NCBI GenBank assembly: GCA_963834445.1
Contig: CAWIBU010000008.1
Location: forward strand, 248,001-312,000
Origin: PALSA-350 sp963834445
GTDB taxonomy: Bacteria; Acidobacteriota; Terriglobia; Terriglobales; Acidobacteriaceae
Length of the DNA stretch: 64,000 nt
Direction of reading: 5' to 3'
Shown here: piece by piece, positions 45,401-54,880 of the stretch
Numbering within the stretch: the first letter of the stretch is position 1
Layout: the number at the start of each line of letters is the position of its first letter
Notes under the pieces: generated by a model
The model's database searches: none
What the model was told of the DNA's origin: nothing
The model's input: only the letters and a program-made list of their open reading frames with translations
Translations under genes and position numbers: made by a program

Positions 45401-45757
45401 CGCTACCTGCCCGATGGTGAGGACAATGTTGTCTTGTACAAATGTTTTGAATTGCGGCATGGCCACGTTGAGGGTATAGGTGCCGGGAACCAGCTGGGTG
45501 AGCACATAGTTGCCGTTGGCTGAGGTCGGGACGCTGCGAACCGCATTGGTATCGGCTTCACGGATGGTCACGATCGCTCCGGCCAGCGCACTTCCCGTCT
45601 GGTCGGTCACGGTGCCGGTAACACGGGCGGTTGTACCCACCTGAGCCAGCGCTGGCATTTCAAGTAGCGCAACGCAGGCAAACGAAACCCACACAATGGC
45701 AAACAGGCTGCGCAGGAAAACACCCACCTGCAGGCTAGGTCTCATGCAACGACTCAT
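42473..45757 (-). CDS. OAR-type TonB-dependent receptor with carboxypeptidase-regulatory domain
   Basis: This 1094-residue outer-membrane protein has a signal peptide and an N-terminal CarboxypepD_reg beta-sandwich (about residues 45-125, with GTVTDQTGSALAGAIVTI). A plug domain follows (VTGSAPVIQTEDSSIGAVID, TLDGAVNIDV), then a long beta-barrel ending in the typical aromatic VEFAAKLSF. It probably imports plant-polysaccharide fragments. GAGGAG five bases before the ATG supports the start. It is divergent from a FadR-family regulator and upstream of the GH105 operon, so these probably form one regulated locus. Confidence 0.92.
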   Translation of the reverse strand: MSRCMRPSLQVGVFLRSLFAIVWVSFACVALLEMPALAQVGTTARVTGTVTDQTGSALAGAIVTIREADTNAVRSVPTSANGNYVLTQLVPGTYTLNVAMPQFKTFVQDNIVLTIGQVAEINVALQIGEAAQKVTVTGSAPVIQTEDSSIGAVIDSATIVNTPLNGRLSVMGLMALAPGVQGAGAQDQIPVYGVSPSIGTGSRNSYGGVGYTLDGAVNIDVTLERGEGEVPPLDGIAEFKLITSAAPAEFNQPSQVVVVTKGGGNQLHGMVLEFNRVAATAAKSYFAGALRKPQYIRNEYGGNLSGPILIPKLYDGKNRTFFFFNYEGFRLIQASNVNSQMPTAAERNGNFAGLPTIIDPLTGSPFPNNQIPTARFNSVDVNLQNLLFPLPTAAGTGTNTFELVPYVSTAQRYAVRIDHKINDNNQVRFTYLRAFYGPNPSVGATSRFGGMAGIGEHNSNFILGATHIFSPTLLSDTTLSYLHLPVFRTPQNHNVDFASVIPGLGQELIEGAPQLAIKNITSVAEQGSHDLSYDVQLSTSITKVFPSHTVKAGFSYLYDNHWNDGAVGPQRGSYTFTGQYTGVGYADFLLGYPSATAKPSPNNFITRNISAQWGLFLQDDWKVTQKLTVNAGLRYDLQVFQPSPYGNASLYIPSLQKVVVFGNSYPAANSVVPAIPAFLSLPIELSPQAGLSTHVWDYLGQDKNNLAPRLGFAYQVMPKTVVRGAFGIFFNLLPASYFGNYAANIPFEGSETFEQPAGTPTITMNAPFSATGAFAANPSVNAQHATVTPYTEAYNLAIEHELGKNTSLRIGYVGQNNVKQNNSSGPGNTAPDINLPSPAAGPVQPRRFVQPWATISLLDDPIFHSSMNSLQVGLHKQYGAGLTINAEYQYTRVLGTENFENPLTVGDSYGNIGGITPQVLVVSYSYLLPLGNGQMLFSNAGNLVNKVISGWRFSGITDYQGGQPFSVGFTTSLQGSVSGRANRVPGVPLYPANKSLHEWFNPAAFVAPAAFTYGTSGYNMLWGPRYQDWDMSLEKNTTWRERVNLQLRVDAFNAFNHPNFNTPNATVSNASNFGQITSTTGENRTVEFAAKLSF

Positions 45758-45877
45758 GGCCGCTCCTCAATGATCAAGGCCGCCGGGCTTCTGTCTTGCT
45801 AAAGTCACAACTCACACGCAGCGACTGGCAACGGATTTCTCCGGCGATTTGCGAATCTATCTGTTCTGCAGCGGTAC

Positions 45878-45896
45878 TGTCAATCGAAAATTGACA
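45878..45896. promoter_or_regulatory. Candidate operator overlapping the -35 box of the TonB receptor promoter
   Basis: TGTCAAT-CGAAA-ATTGACA is a perfect seven-base inverted repeat about 120 bp before the receptor and 200 bp before the regulator. On the minus strand TTGACA (45883-45878) is followed after 18 bases by TAGATT, a plausible -10. On the plus strand TTGACA also occurs. Its placement suits binding by the divergent FadR-family regulator. Confidence 0.5.
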
Positions 45897-46099
45897 AGCT
45901 TTCTGATAGGTTGATGGTATGAGTCGATGCTCGTACATTGATGGATTTTCCTTAAGCGTGGCCACAAGTTGGGCTTGACGGTTCTGGACCTAACGATTTC
46001 TACTGATCCGCAAGCACAGCTTTGTGAAAGCAGGAAACCGATTCTGCCCATCGGAATCGTGGGCGGGAACGATCTTGCCTGGAAAGTGAACGTGATTTC

Positions 46100-46843
46100 G
46101 TGGCCCACAGCAATCGATCGCAACACGGCGAGAAAATACTGCTCAGCCTGCGCATCGCCAATGAACTGGAGGCGCTGATTGTCAGCGGCGAGTTCAAAGG
46201 GCAAACCAAACTGCCCTCACAGGAAGAGCTCTGCGCCCGTTTCTCCGTCAGCAGCTCGGTGGTCAGAGAAGCTATCCATTTGCTGAAGGCCCGCGACATT
46301 CTCTACACCGTGAATGGTGTGGGATCGTTTATCGCGGAAAGAAGCGTGGACCCCTTGAAGCGTCTGCTGCTGCATTACGCCTCAGGCGCGCAGGATGCGC
46401 ATGACTATTCTGAGTTGATGGAGTTACGTCTCGCCATCGAGACGACCTGCGCGGAAAAACTGGCCTGGCACAACACCCAGGAATCGCTGAAGAGTCTGCA
46501 AATGTCTTTGCGCATCATGGAGTCTTCGGGCAAGCAATTGCAGGCGTTTTCTGACGCGGACCTGGCGTTTCACAGTGCAATTGTCGATTACTCAGGCAAC
46601 TCTCTCATCAAGGCAATCCATGCGTCTCTGCGGCCGACGATACGCCGGTTCATGAACCTGACCTGCACCACCCAGCTGGACGTAAAGCGCAACTGCCAGG
46701 AACACTGCCGCATCTACGAAGCCATCGTTGCCGGCAACGCGGAAGAGGCTTCTCAGGGTGTTCGCGATCATCTTTCGTTTGCCAGAAAGAATTATGAACT
46801 GATGGAGCGGCCACGCAGGGCGGAAAAAAAATCGCGCAGATGA
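46100..46843 (+). CDS. FadR-subfamily GntR transcriptional regulator
   Basis: This 247-residue DNA-binding protein has an N-terminal winged helix (about residues 15-80; LPSQEELCARFSVSSSVVREAIHLL) and a C-terminal FCD ligand domain (about 100-235). Possible metal-binding residues are Asp in DADLAFHSAIV and later His in CQEHCRIYEAI and VRDHLSFAR. It starts with GTG; the ribosome-binding site is weak. FCD regulators usually respond to sugar acids or carboxylates. Its position opposite the TonB receptor suggests local control by a uronate-type ligand. Confidence 0.85.
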   Translation: MAHSNRSQHGEKILLSLRIANELEALIVSGEFKGQTKLPSQEELCARFSVSSSVVREAIHLLKARDILYTVNGVGSFIAERSVDPLKRLLLHYASGAQDAHDYSELMELRLAIETTCAEKLAWHNTQESLKSLQMSLRIMESSGKQLQAFSDADLAFHSAIVDYSGNSLIKAIHASLRPTIRRFMNLTCTTQLDVKRNCQEHCRIYEAIVAGNAEEASQGVRDHLSFARKNYELMERPRRAEKKSRR

Positions 46844-46847
46844 GGAT

Positions 46848-47633
46848 TCAGGGTTGGGCGCCGAGGAAGGCGGCCAGGGCGGTGTTGAAGGCGGCTTCCG
46901 CTTCGACGTTAGAGATATGGGCCGCGGGTAAGGGGACGAGCGTGGAACCTGCGATTTTGGCGTGGAGAAACTCCGCGTCCGCCAGAGTCGTCGCTGGATC
47001 GTGTTCGCCGGCAATCACGCAGGTGGGCACGGCAATGCCTTCCACCAGTGTTCGTTGATCCATATCGCGGATGGCGGCGCAAAGCAGCACGTATCCTCTG
47101 GGATCATTGGCCAGTAACATGGCGCGGAAGGGTGCGACGGCGGCCGGGAAGCCGGCGGCAAAGGGCGGCGTAAACCAGCGCTGTAAGACAGCTTCGACGA
47201 TGGGGGCCATGCCGCCCTGGTCTACATCGGCGATGCGTTTGTTCCATGTTTCGGAGGTGCCGATCTTCGCTGCCGTGTTGCACAGGACCAGAGACCGGAG
47301 ACGCCGCGGAGCGTTTGCCCCCAGCCACTGGCCGATGACCCCGCCAATCGAGAGGCCGCAGAAATGGACCTTTTCGATGGCCAGGGTATCGAGCAGCGCC
47401 AGCACATCCTGACCGAGGGTGGCTATGGAGCACGGTCCTGCGGTGAACTCACTGCTTCCGTGGCCGCGCATGTCGTAGCGCAGAATGCGGAAATCCTGCT
47501 GCAGGGCAGCCAATTGCGGCTGCCACATTTCGAGGGTGGTACCGAGGGAATTTGAGAAAACGACCACAGGCTTTTGTGATGCGCCGCTCAGGGTGTAAAA
47601 AAGCCGCGCTCCGTTGACTGCAACTTTGGGCAT
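46848..47633 (-). CDS. Alpha/beta hydrolase, 3-oxoadipate enol-lactonase (PcaD)-like
   Basis: This 261-residue cytosolic hydrolase has the oxyanion region NSLGTTLEMW, the nucleophile elbow GLSIGG, and a late acid and histidine in AGEHDPATT and AAHISNVE. The overall sequence pattern matches PcaD of the beta-ketoadipate pathway. No other pca genes are next to it, so the role in aromatic breakdown is uncertain and another lactone or ester is possible. It converges on the regulator gene with a 4-bp gap. Confidence 0.8.
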   Translation of the reverse strand: MPKVAVNGARLFYTLSGASQKPVVVFSNSLGTTLEMWQPQLAALQQDFRILRYDMRGHGSSEFTAGPCSIATLGQDVLALLDTLAIEKVHFCGLSIGGVIGQWLGANAPRRLRSLVLCNTAAKIGTSETWNKRIADVDQGGMAPIVEAVLQRWFTPPFAAGFPAAVAPFRAMLLANDPRGYVLLCAAIRDMDQRTLVEGIAVPTCVIAGEHDPATTLADAEFLHAKIAGSTLVPLPAAHISNVEAEAAFNTALAAFLGAQP

Positions 47634-47675
47634 CGGTTTGGTCTTCTTGCAATGGATTGTGCTGCAGAATCAGGT

Positions 47676-47752
<77 letters not shown>

Positions 47753-47836
47753 ATCCCGAGAATGATGGTAACACGGTGCGTGGAGTAGCCTCCGGCGCTG
47801 GGGCTTGTTAACGTTAGACAGGACAGCAGGCGAGAT

Positions 47837-48868
47837 TTGAACACAATGAGCAGAAGCCGCGTCAGCATTGGCATCGACCTTGGAGGCACTAATCTCCGCA
47901 TCGCCGCCTTCGACCCCGCATGGAAACGCCTGGCCTTCATCAATCTGCCCACGCGCGTACACGATGGCCCGCACGCGGTGGTCAGCGACATGGCGGACGC
48001 CATCCGCCGCGTGCTGGCACAGTGCGGGGCCGAGTATGAGCTGTTTGGCGTGGGGATTGGCGCGCCCGGTCCGCTGGAGCTGCCGTCCGGCAGGTTCCAT
48101 CGTCCGCCGAACCTGCCCGGCTTCGATGGCTTCCACCTGAAAGACGAAATGGAGGCGGTGCTGCACAGCCCCGTCATTGTGGAGTGCGATGCCAACGCGG
48201 CTGCGCTGGCGGAATGGAAGAGCGGTGTCGGCCAGCAGATGCCGGGTGACTCCATGTGCATGCTGACCCTGGGGACGGGCGTAGGCGCGGGCATCATTCT
48301 GGAAAGAAAATTATGGCACGGGATGAACGGCATGGGCGGCGAGGGCGGCCACGTGCCGGTGGTGGAGAATGGCATCCCGTGCGGCTGCGGCGGACGCGGT
48401 TGTGTTGAGCAATATGCCTCGGCGACGGCGATCTGCCGGGCGGCGAACCAGGCGGCGGCACGCGGCAGCGCTCCTGGCATTGCGCGGCTGATTGCGCGCC
48501 GCATCCAGGATCAGAGCGAATTCTCTGCGCGCGATCTGGCCGGTCTGGCCCGCGAGGGAGACCAGGTTGCCCAGCACATTTTCGCGGAGGCGGGCAAGTA
48601 TCTGGGCATGACCCTAGCGGTGCTGGTGAATGTGTTGAATTTGCCGCTTTATGTGATCGGCGGTGGAGTGGTGAGCGGGTGGGATCTGTTTGCGCCGAGA
48701 ATGTTTGAGGAGCTGCGACGATTGAGCTATATCTACGGGCTTACCGAACCGCAAGCCGGGCAGCCGTTTACTGCGGGCAAGACATACGTGGAGCCCGCGG
48801 CCACCGGCCCGGACGCCGGGTTGCTGGGGGCTGCGATGCTGCCCTATCTGAAAGCTGGGTTGCTGTAA
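47837..48868 (+). CDS. ROK family sugar kinase (glucokinase-like)
   Basis: This kinase of about 343 residues phosphorylates glucose or a related hexose with ATP. It has the N-terminal phosphate motif IGIDLGGTNLRIAAFD, GIGAPGPLE, the active-site Asp in VECDANAAALAEW, and TLGTGVGAGII. The ROK zinc signature is seen as CGCGGRGCVEQYAS. A TTG at 47837 has a better spaced AGGCGAG, while ATG at 47846 is the alternative. The sugar symporter at 50 kb is nearby but on the other strand. Confidence 0.9.
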   Translation: MNTMSRSRVSIGIDLGGTNLRIAAFDPAWKRLAFINLPTRVHDGPHAVVSDMADAIRRVLAQCGAEYELFGVGIGAPGPLELPSGRFHRPPNLPGFDGFHLKDEMEAVLHSPVIVECDANAAALAEWKSGVGQQMPGDSMCMLTLGTGVGAGIILERKLWHGMNGMGGEGGHVPVVENGIPCGCGGRGCVEQYASATAICRAANQAAARGSAPGIARLIARRIQDQSEFSARDLAGLAREGDQVAQHIFAEAGKYLGMTLAVLVNVLNLPLYVIGGGVVSGWDLFAPRMFEELRRLSYIYGLTEPQAGQPFTAGKTYVEPAATGPDAGLLGAAMLPYLKAGLL

Positions 48869-48949
48869 GCAGAGGCGCGCCGATTGGTTTGGGATAGCGG
48901 CCGGTTGCGTGAGTTTTGCGCGTTCAGTGGGATGGCCTTAGATTATGGC

Positions 48950-49850
48950 CATAGATTAAGGTAAAGGCGCACTGCAGGTCCCTCGGCGTTCCCCGGATTC
49001 CTGTCGAGTTTTGTGGCGTTGACGAGCTTCATGCGGCTTTCCTTACAGAAAGCCGCACACGCGGTCCTGTCATGTGTAGCGTGGCAGGAATCCGGGGTTT
49101 GCTCCTAATGAACAAAATGGCTGGGGCTGGATTTGCGAGCTCACTTGGAGGGCCTTGGTTTGGGGGAAAGGCGCACCGCAGATCCCTCCGCTTCGCTACC
49201 CCGAATTCCTGTCGAGGTTGATGGCGCTGCCGAACTTCATGCGGCTTTCCTTAATGAAAGCCGCACACGTGGATCTGTCTGACATGGCGAAACAGGAATT
49301 CGGGTACGCTACGGTCGGGATGACAAGTTTATTTGGGGGGACGGGGTTGAAAAGCAAACGCTCTCCGCGTTCATTCCATCCTTAACTTGCCGCAGGCAAG
49401 TCAGCCGCTCCTAATGAACAAAATGGCTGGGGCTGGATTTGCGAGCTCACTCGTGGGGCCTTGGTTTGGGGGAAAGGCGCACCGCAGATCCCTCCACTTC
49501 GCTCCCCCGAATTCCTGTCGAAGTTGATGGCGCTGGCGAACCTCATGCGGCTTTCCTTAAGGAAAGCCGCACACGTGGATCTGTCTGACATGGCGAAACA
49601 GGAATTCGGGTCCGCTACGGTCGGGATGACAAATTTGTTTGGGGGACGGGCTTAAAGATTTGCTTGAGGGACGGCTTAAAAGCAAGCGCTCTCCGCGTTC
49701 ATTCCTCCCTTAACTTGCCGCCAGGCAAGTCAGCCACTCGGGATGACAAGGGGGAGGGTAACGGTCGCCCTCAAGAATTGCTAATGGGAGGTACGAATAG
49801 CAGGCCCCTCCACTTCGCTTCGCTACGGTCGGCATGACAAATTTGTTTGC
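48950..49850. repeat. Repeat island with duplicated 306-bp unit and three double-stem hairpins
   Basis: Copy D has outer CCCCGGATTCCTG at 48991-49003 and CAGGAATCCGGGG at 49085-49097, with the inner stem at 49032-49057. Copy E has its outer stem at 49199-49212 and 49292-49304, inner at 49240-49265. Copy F has its outer stem at 49504-49518 and 49598-49610, inner at 49546-49571. Units starting AACAAAATGGCTGGGG at 49111 and 49417 are nearly identical, 306 bp apart. Short ORFs here are translations of repeats. No gene is seen in 48869-49995. Confidence 0.88.
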
Positions 49851-49995
49851 GGGTCAAATCGGAAAACATGTACTCGACGGCAGCTTCCCCGCCCTTTGTG
49901 GATGGTTGACGTTTTCACGCTGTGGATGGTTGCGCTTTTCACCCTTGTGGATGGTTGAGGTTTCATCCTTGTGCAGCTGTCAGGGATAGAGCACA

Positions 49996-51306
49996 CTAGG
50001 CGGCGGCAGCCGCTGGCTTGTCGCGATGGATCGACCCTCGATAGCCGTAGTAGGCGATGTAGATATAGCACAAGGCCGGCAAGATGAAGGCGTGATGGAT
50101 GCCGATGCGGTCGGCCAAAGCGCCCTCGGCCACCGGGATGATGGCCCCTCCCACGATCGCCTGTACCAACAGACCAGAACCCTTGGCTGTGAGCGGCCCC
50201 AGTCCCTCAACCCCTAAGGCGAAGATGCTGGGAAACATCACCGAATTGAAGAGTCCCACGCAAATAATGGTGCCCATCGCCAGCCATCCAGTGCTCAACA
50301 TGGAAGTGACTACCAGCACACAGGCCACCACCGCGACCGTGCCCAGGACGGCTCGTGTGGGCAATTTCTGCAGCCCTGCCGCACCGATAAAGCGGCCGAC
50401 CATAGCCCCAAACCAGTAGAGCGAAACCAGCGCAGCGGCGGCTTTCACACTCATGTTGCCGATCTCGGGCTGCGTAAAGTAGTTAATCAGAAAGCTGCCG
50501 ATTGCAACTTCGGCGCCGACATAGAGAAAAATTCCCAGCGCACCGAGCACCAGTTGGCGCTGCTTCCACAAGTCTCTGGCTGCGGTGTCAATGTCTCCCA
50601 TGGGGCGGAATTCCCGGGTCGCTTCGATCCGGGGCAGGTTGAACATGGCAATCGCCAGCGCCAGGACAGTCAGCGCCAGAGCGATACCGATATAAGGAAC
50701 CTTCACGGAGGAGGCTTCCTGCTGGCGGTAGGCCAGCAGCGCCGGGCCGGTAAGTTTCTGCAATTGGCTCATCGACAACGGAGCGGCGGCCAGGATGAGA
50801 ATGCCGCCTACGTAAGGAGCAATGGTTGTGCCGAGCGAATTGAAAGCCTGGGTCAGGTTCAGCCGGCTGGATGCCGTGCGCGACGGGCCGAGCACCGTGA
50901 CGTAAGGATTGGCGGCCACCTGCAGGGCGGTTACGCCCGTGGCCAGCACGATCAGCGCGGCCAAAAACAGCACAAACGAGGGCGCGTTGGCGGCGGGTAC
51001 AAAGAGCAACGCGCCGACGGCCATGATCAGCAACCCGACCACCATGGTTTTCTTGTATCCGATTTTCTCGATAACCAGTGCGGAGGGTATGGCAAAGACA
51101 AAGTACGCGCCGAAGAACGCGGAATTGATAAACATGACCCGCGTATAGTTAAGGTCGAAAATGGACTTCAGATGGGGAACGAGAATGTCGTTCAACGACG
51201 TCAAAAAGCCCCACACAAAAAACAGGGTGGTGACCATCGCCATAGCGCGGTAGTTGCTGGGGTGATCGCTGTTGATCGAGGTCTTGGTTACGGCGGCTTG
51301 CACCAT
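49996..51306 (-). CDS. MFS sugar:H+ symporter, FucP/GluP type
   Basis: This 436-residue inner-membrane carrier has twelve hydrophobic segments. The family opening FFVWGFLTSLNDILVPHLK and the segment GVTALQVAANPYVTVLG with NLTQAFNSLGTTIAPYVGG identify the fucose/glucose/galactose symporter group. It begins 140 bp from the divergent mannosidase remnant. A substrate such as glucose, galactose, mannose or fucose cannot be chosen from sequence alone. Confidence 0.9.
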   Translation of the reverse strand: MVQAAVTKTSINSDHPSNYRAMAMVTTLFFVWGFLTSLNDILVPHLKSIFDLNYTRVMFINSAFFGAYFVFAIPSALVIEKIGYKKTMVVGLLIMAVGALLFVPAANAPSFVLFLAALIVLATGVTALQVAANPYVTVLGPSRTASSRLNLTQAFNSLGTTIAPYVGGILILAAAPLSMSQLQKLTGPALLAYRQQEASSVKVPYIGIALALTVLALAIAMFNLPRIEATREFRPMGDIDTAARDLWKQRQLVLGALGIFLYVGAEVAIGSFLINYFTQPEIGNMSVKAAAALVSLYWFGAMVGRFIGAAGLQKLPTRAVLGTVAVVACVLVVTSMLSTGWLAMGTIICVGLFNSVMFPSIFALGVEGLGPLTAKGSGLLVQAIVGGAIIPVAEGALADRIGIHHAFILPALCYIYIAYYGYRGSIHRDKPAAAAA

Positions 51307-51446
51307 GAAGGATGAACTCCGAGGTTTCTGTGGTCCGTCTCGAACCCCGGCGGATCAGCACGCCCAAAGTTACCACAGGCCCGGCTCGCTTTGCCCCGGC
51401 CGCGGAACCTTGCTAAGCTGGGCGGTTCTGCGAGGTATCCCCGGCC

Positions 51447-54400
51447 ATGGCTTCTCCCCGTTTGTTGCTGGTTTTTTTTCTCTGCCTGCTTCCCTTGCCC
51501 ACCCTGCACGCGCAAGAGCTCAGGCAAGCTCCGCTGCCTTCTCTGCTCAGCCCGCAGTCGCAAGCCACCCTGGATAAACTCGCCACTCTGTCGGCCATGC
51601 CGAAACCAGACTGGCGGATGCACGCCGGGGATCTGCCCCACGGGGAGTCGCCCACGCTCGACGACTCCGGTTGGCCCGCGGCAACCCGGTCGCTGCCGGC
51701 CGAAGCGGTGTGGATACGCACCACCATTGAGGTTCCCAGGAATCTGAACGGCTACGATCTGACCGGGACGCAAATATCCTTCCGCCTCCACCTGGGCGAT
51801 TCCCGATCGATTACGCAGATTGTTTACTTCAATGGGCTACGCGTGGCCATGGGCGTCGACCTGGAGCCGATTGTGTTGTTCGCCGATGCTCACCCCGGAG
51901 ACAAGGTGCTGGTCGCGATCAAGCTGTTGCCCACGGCCGAGCCCGAAGCGCTTTGACCGGTCAGAAGAGAGCATCCAGTTCGCCGTTGGTCGTCCGAATC
52001 CAGAGGATTTTCGCGAGGAGGCAGTTTCCGCCGGCCTGCTGCTGCCCGCGTTGGGAGCGAGCGGCAGCGATACGGCGAAGAAGCTTGAAACTTTCATCCA
52101 TGACGTTAACGTAGGGGCGCTAAGTGCTGCCAACCAGAGCGCGTTTGATGACAGCTTGCGCCAGGCACAAGTGGGGCTGATGACGCTGCGGCCTGTGCTG
52201 CAGCAGGCCAATATCCACCTGACCGGTAATGCGCACATTGACGCTGCGTGGCTGTGGCCATGGACCGAGACCGTCGAAGTGGTGCGACAAACCTTTGGCA
52301 CCGCGCTGCAATTAATGGACGAATACCCCAAATACACCTACACGCAATCGGCAGCCGCGTACGACGAATGGCTGGAAGAGAAGTATCCGCCGGAGTTTGA
52401 CCGAGATCAAGCAGCGGGTCAAGGAAGGTCGCTGGGAGATGGTGGGCGGCATGTGGGTGGAGCCGGATCTCAATATGCCCGACGGCGAGTCGCAGGTGCG
52501 ACAGTTGCTGATCGGCAAGCGCTACTTCCAGTCTCGCTTTGGAGTCGATGTGCGCATTGGCTGGAACCCCGACTCATTTGGCTACAACTGGCAGTTGCCG
52601 CAGATCTACAAGCGGTCTGGGGTCGATTATTTCGTCACGCAGAAGATGGCGTGGAACGATACCAATCAATTCCGCTCAAGCTTGTTCTGGTGGCAGTCGC
52701 CTGACGGCAGCCGGGTGCTCACTTACTTTCCCGCATGGCTACAACAATGACGATTGAGCCGATCGATATGGCCAAGGCGTTTGCCCACGCCCGCGAGGAC
52801 AATCCCGGGACCACGGAGATGATGCACCTCTACGGCGTTGGCGACCATGGCGGCGGCCCAACCCGTGCCATGCTCGACGCGGGCGATCGCTGGCTTGCGC
52901 CGGACAAGGCGTATGCGCAGCTCGACTTCGGCGATGCGGGCAGTTTCTTTTCGAATGTGGAGAAGAAGCTCGACACGGAACACGCGCCGGTGTGGAATTA
53001 CCATACTCTGGCCGCCGGCAAAACGACGCTGCCGCAACCTCCCGCCGGCCTGTGGAGCCTGCCGGTCTGGAACGATGAACTCTATCTCGAATTTCATCGC
53101 GGAGTATTCACCACGCAGGCCACGCACAAGCGCAATATGCGGGAGAGCGAAGAAGAGCTGCTGGACGCGGAGAAGTGGTCTGTCGCTTGCCTGGCTGCGA
53201 GGTACACCTTACCCCGCGCGGCAACTCAACGAAGCCTGGAAGAAAGTCCTGTTCAATCAGTTCCACGATCTAGCGGCCGGATCGGGTATCGGCGTGATTT
53301 ATCAGGACGCGCAGAAGGACTACGATATGGTCCGCTTCACGGCGAACGCGGCTACCAGCACCGCGGTCAACAACATCGCCAGCTACATCGATACCCAGAG
53401 CGGCAGTCAGGGTGTACCGATTGTTGTGTTCAATCCGCTGGCCTGGGAGCGGACCGGCCTGGTCGACTTCACGGTGCAATTGCCTGCGCCTGCGCCGGCG
53501 ATTGAGATTGTGGACGCGGCGGGCAAGGTACTGGATGCCGAAAGCTCAGCCAAGAATGCGGATACGCATACCTTCACGGTGCGCGCCCTGGTGCCGGATG
53601 TTCCTTCGATGGGCTATAAGGTGGTTTATGCGCGGGCCGCCTCGGCGAAAGCGTTGGCCAGTGTGCAAGCCAGCGCGGACACGATGGAGAATCAATATCT
53701 GCGCGTCAAGGTGGACCCAAAGAGCGGGTGCATCACCAGCCTGGTGAACAAGCAAAGCAATTTTGACGCCATCGCCGCAGGCGGCTGCGGCAACCTGCTG
53801 CAGGCGTTCGTGGACAAGCCGAAGGAATACGACGCGTGGAATATCGACGCAGATTTCGATAAGGTTTTTACGAACCTCGACACTGCCGACTCTGTGCAGT
53901 TGACTGAGCATAATGCGCTGCGCGCGGTACTGCGGGTCACGCGGCACTGGCAAGCATCCAGCTTCGTGCAGGACATTACGTTGTATAACGGCTTGCCGCG
54001 GGTGGACGTGGTTACGGATATCGATTGGCATGAACGGCACAAGCTGCTCAAGGCTGGTTTCCCGTTGGCTGCTTCTGGTCCGGAGGCAACGTTTGAGATT
54101 CCCTATGGCTCGATTGAGCGGCCGACCACGCGCAACAACAGCGTGGAAGCCGCGAAGTTTGAAGTGCCGGCATTGCGATGGGCCGACCTGGGCGATGAGA
54201 AGAATGGCTTCAGCCTGATCAACGAATCGAAGTATGGCTATGACGTCAAAGGGAATGTATTGCGTCTCTCGCTGTTACGTTCGCCTACGTCGCCCGATCC
54301 TGAGGCGGACCAGGGGCGGCAGCGTTTCTCGTACGCGCTTTACCCGCACGCCGGCAACTGGAAGCAGGCGCTTACCGTGCGCCAGGGGTACGAGTTCAAC

Positions 54401-54724
54401 TATCAACTGAGCGCGATGCAGGTTGTGCCGCACGCAGGCAAATTGCCGCGGACGTTTTCTTTCCTGACGGTGGAGCAGGATAACGTGGTGGTGACCGCGA
54501 TGAAGAAGACGGAGGATGGAGAGGGGCTGCTGGTCCGATTCTATGAGTGGGCGGGCAAGGGCGGGAACATCACGCTGACCGTGCCGCCGGGGGTTGTCTC
54601 GGCAACTCTGGCCAACCTGATGGAGAAGCCGGTGGGCGCGGGGTTAACGGTGAGTGGCGGGAAGGAGATTACGGTACCGGTGACTCCTTACGAAATTCAA
54701 ACGGTCATCCTTCACTATCGGTGA
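51447..54724 (+). pseudogene. GH38 alpha-mannosidase, broken by about five frameshifts
   Basis: The parts join into a secreted GH38 enzyme of roughly 1090 residues. A signal peptide lies at 51447. The zinc/substrate motif NAHIDAAWLWPW is near 52240. The nucleophile motif GWNPDSFGYNWQLPQ is near 52560, and the beta-sandwich C-terminus ends in YEIQTVILHYR. The reading frame changes near 51945, 52398, 52732, 52750 and 53185. No nonsense codon interrupts the pieces, so decay is recent or the assembly has local indel errors; long neighbouring genes are intact, which favours decay. It would have trimmed mannose from glycans, in keeping with the sugar symporter opposite. Confidence 0.85.
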
Positions 54725-54730
54725 TTTGCG

Positions 54731-54825
54731 AAACCAAGCTCCGAGGTGTCTCCTCTGTCGTAACCACAAGGGGTGGGTGGCCGATCCTTTGTGGTTAGGA
54801 CAGAGGGGGCACCCGGAGCTTGGTG
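54731..54825. repeat. Family 5 inverted repeat
   Basis: Outer arms around ACCAAGCTCC (54734) and GGAGCTTGGT (54815) and inner arms around TAACCACAAGG and CCTTTGTGGTTA form a nested palindrome related to that at 17.1 kb. It lies between the convergent mannosidase remnant and the ATPase gene. Confidence 0.75.
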
Positions 54826-54880
54826 GTACGTCCAACCGTGGGGAATCGCGCCCTCCACGCCGTTGTATCTCATGCTGCGT

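Noticed and set aside
48950..49850. Possible CRISPR array
   Set aside because: Repeats are long, palindromic and nested with unequal spacing; there are no uniform spacers and no cas genes.
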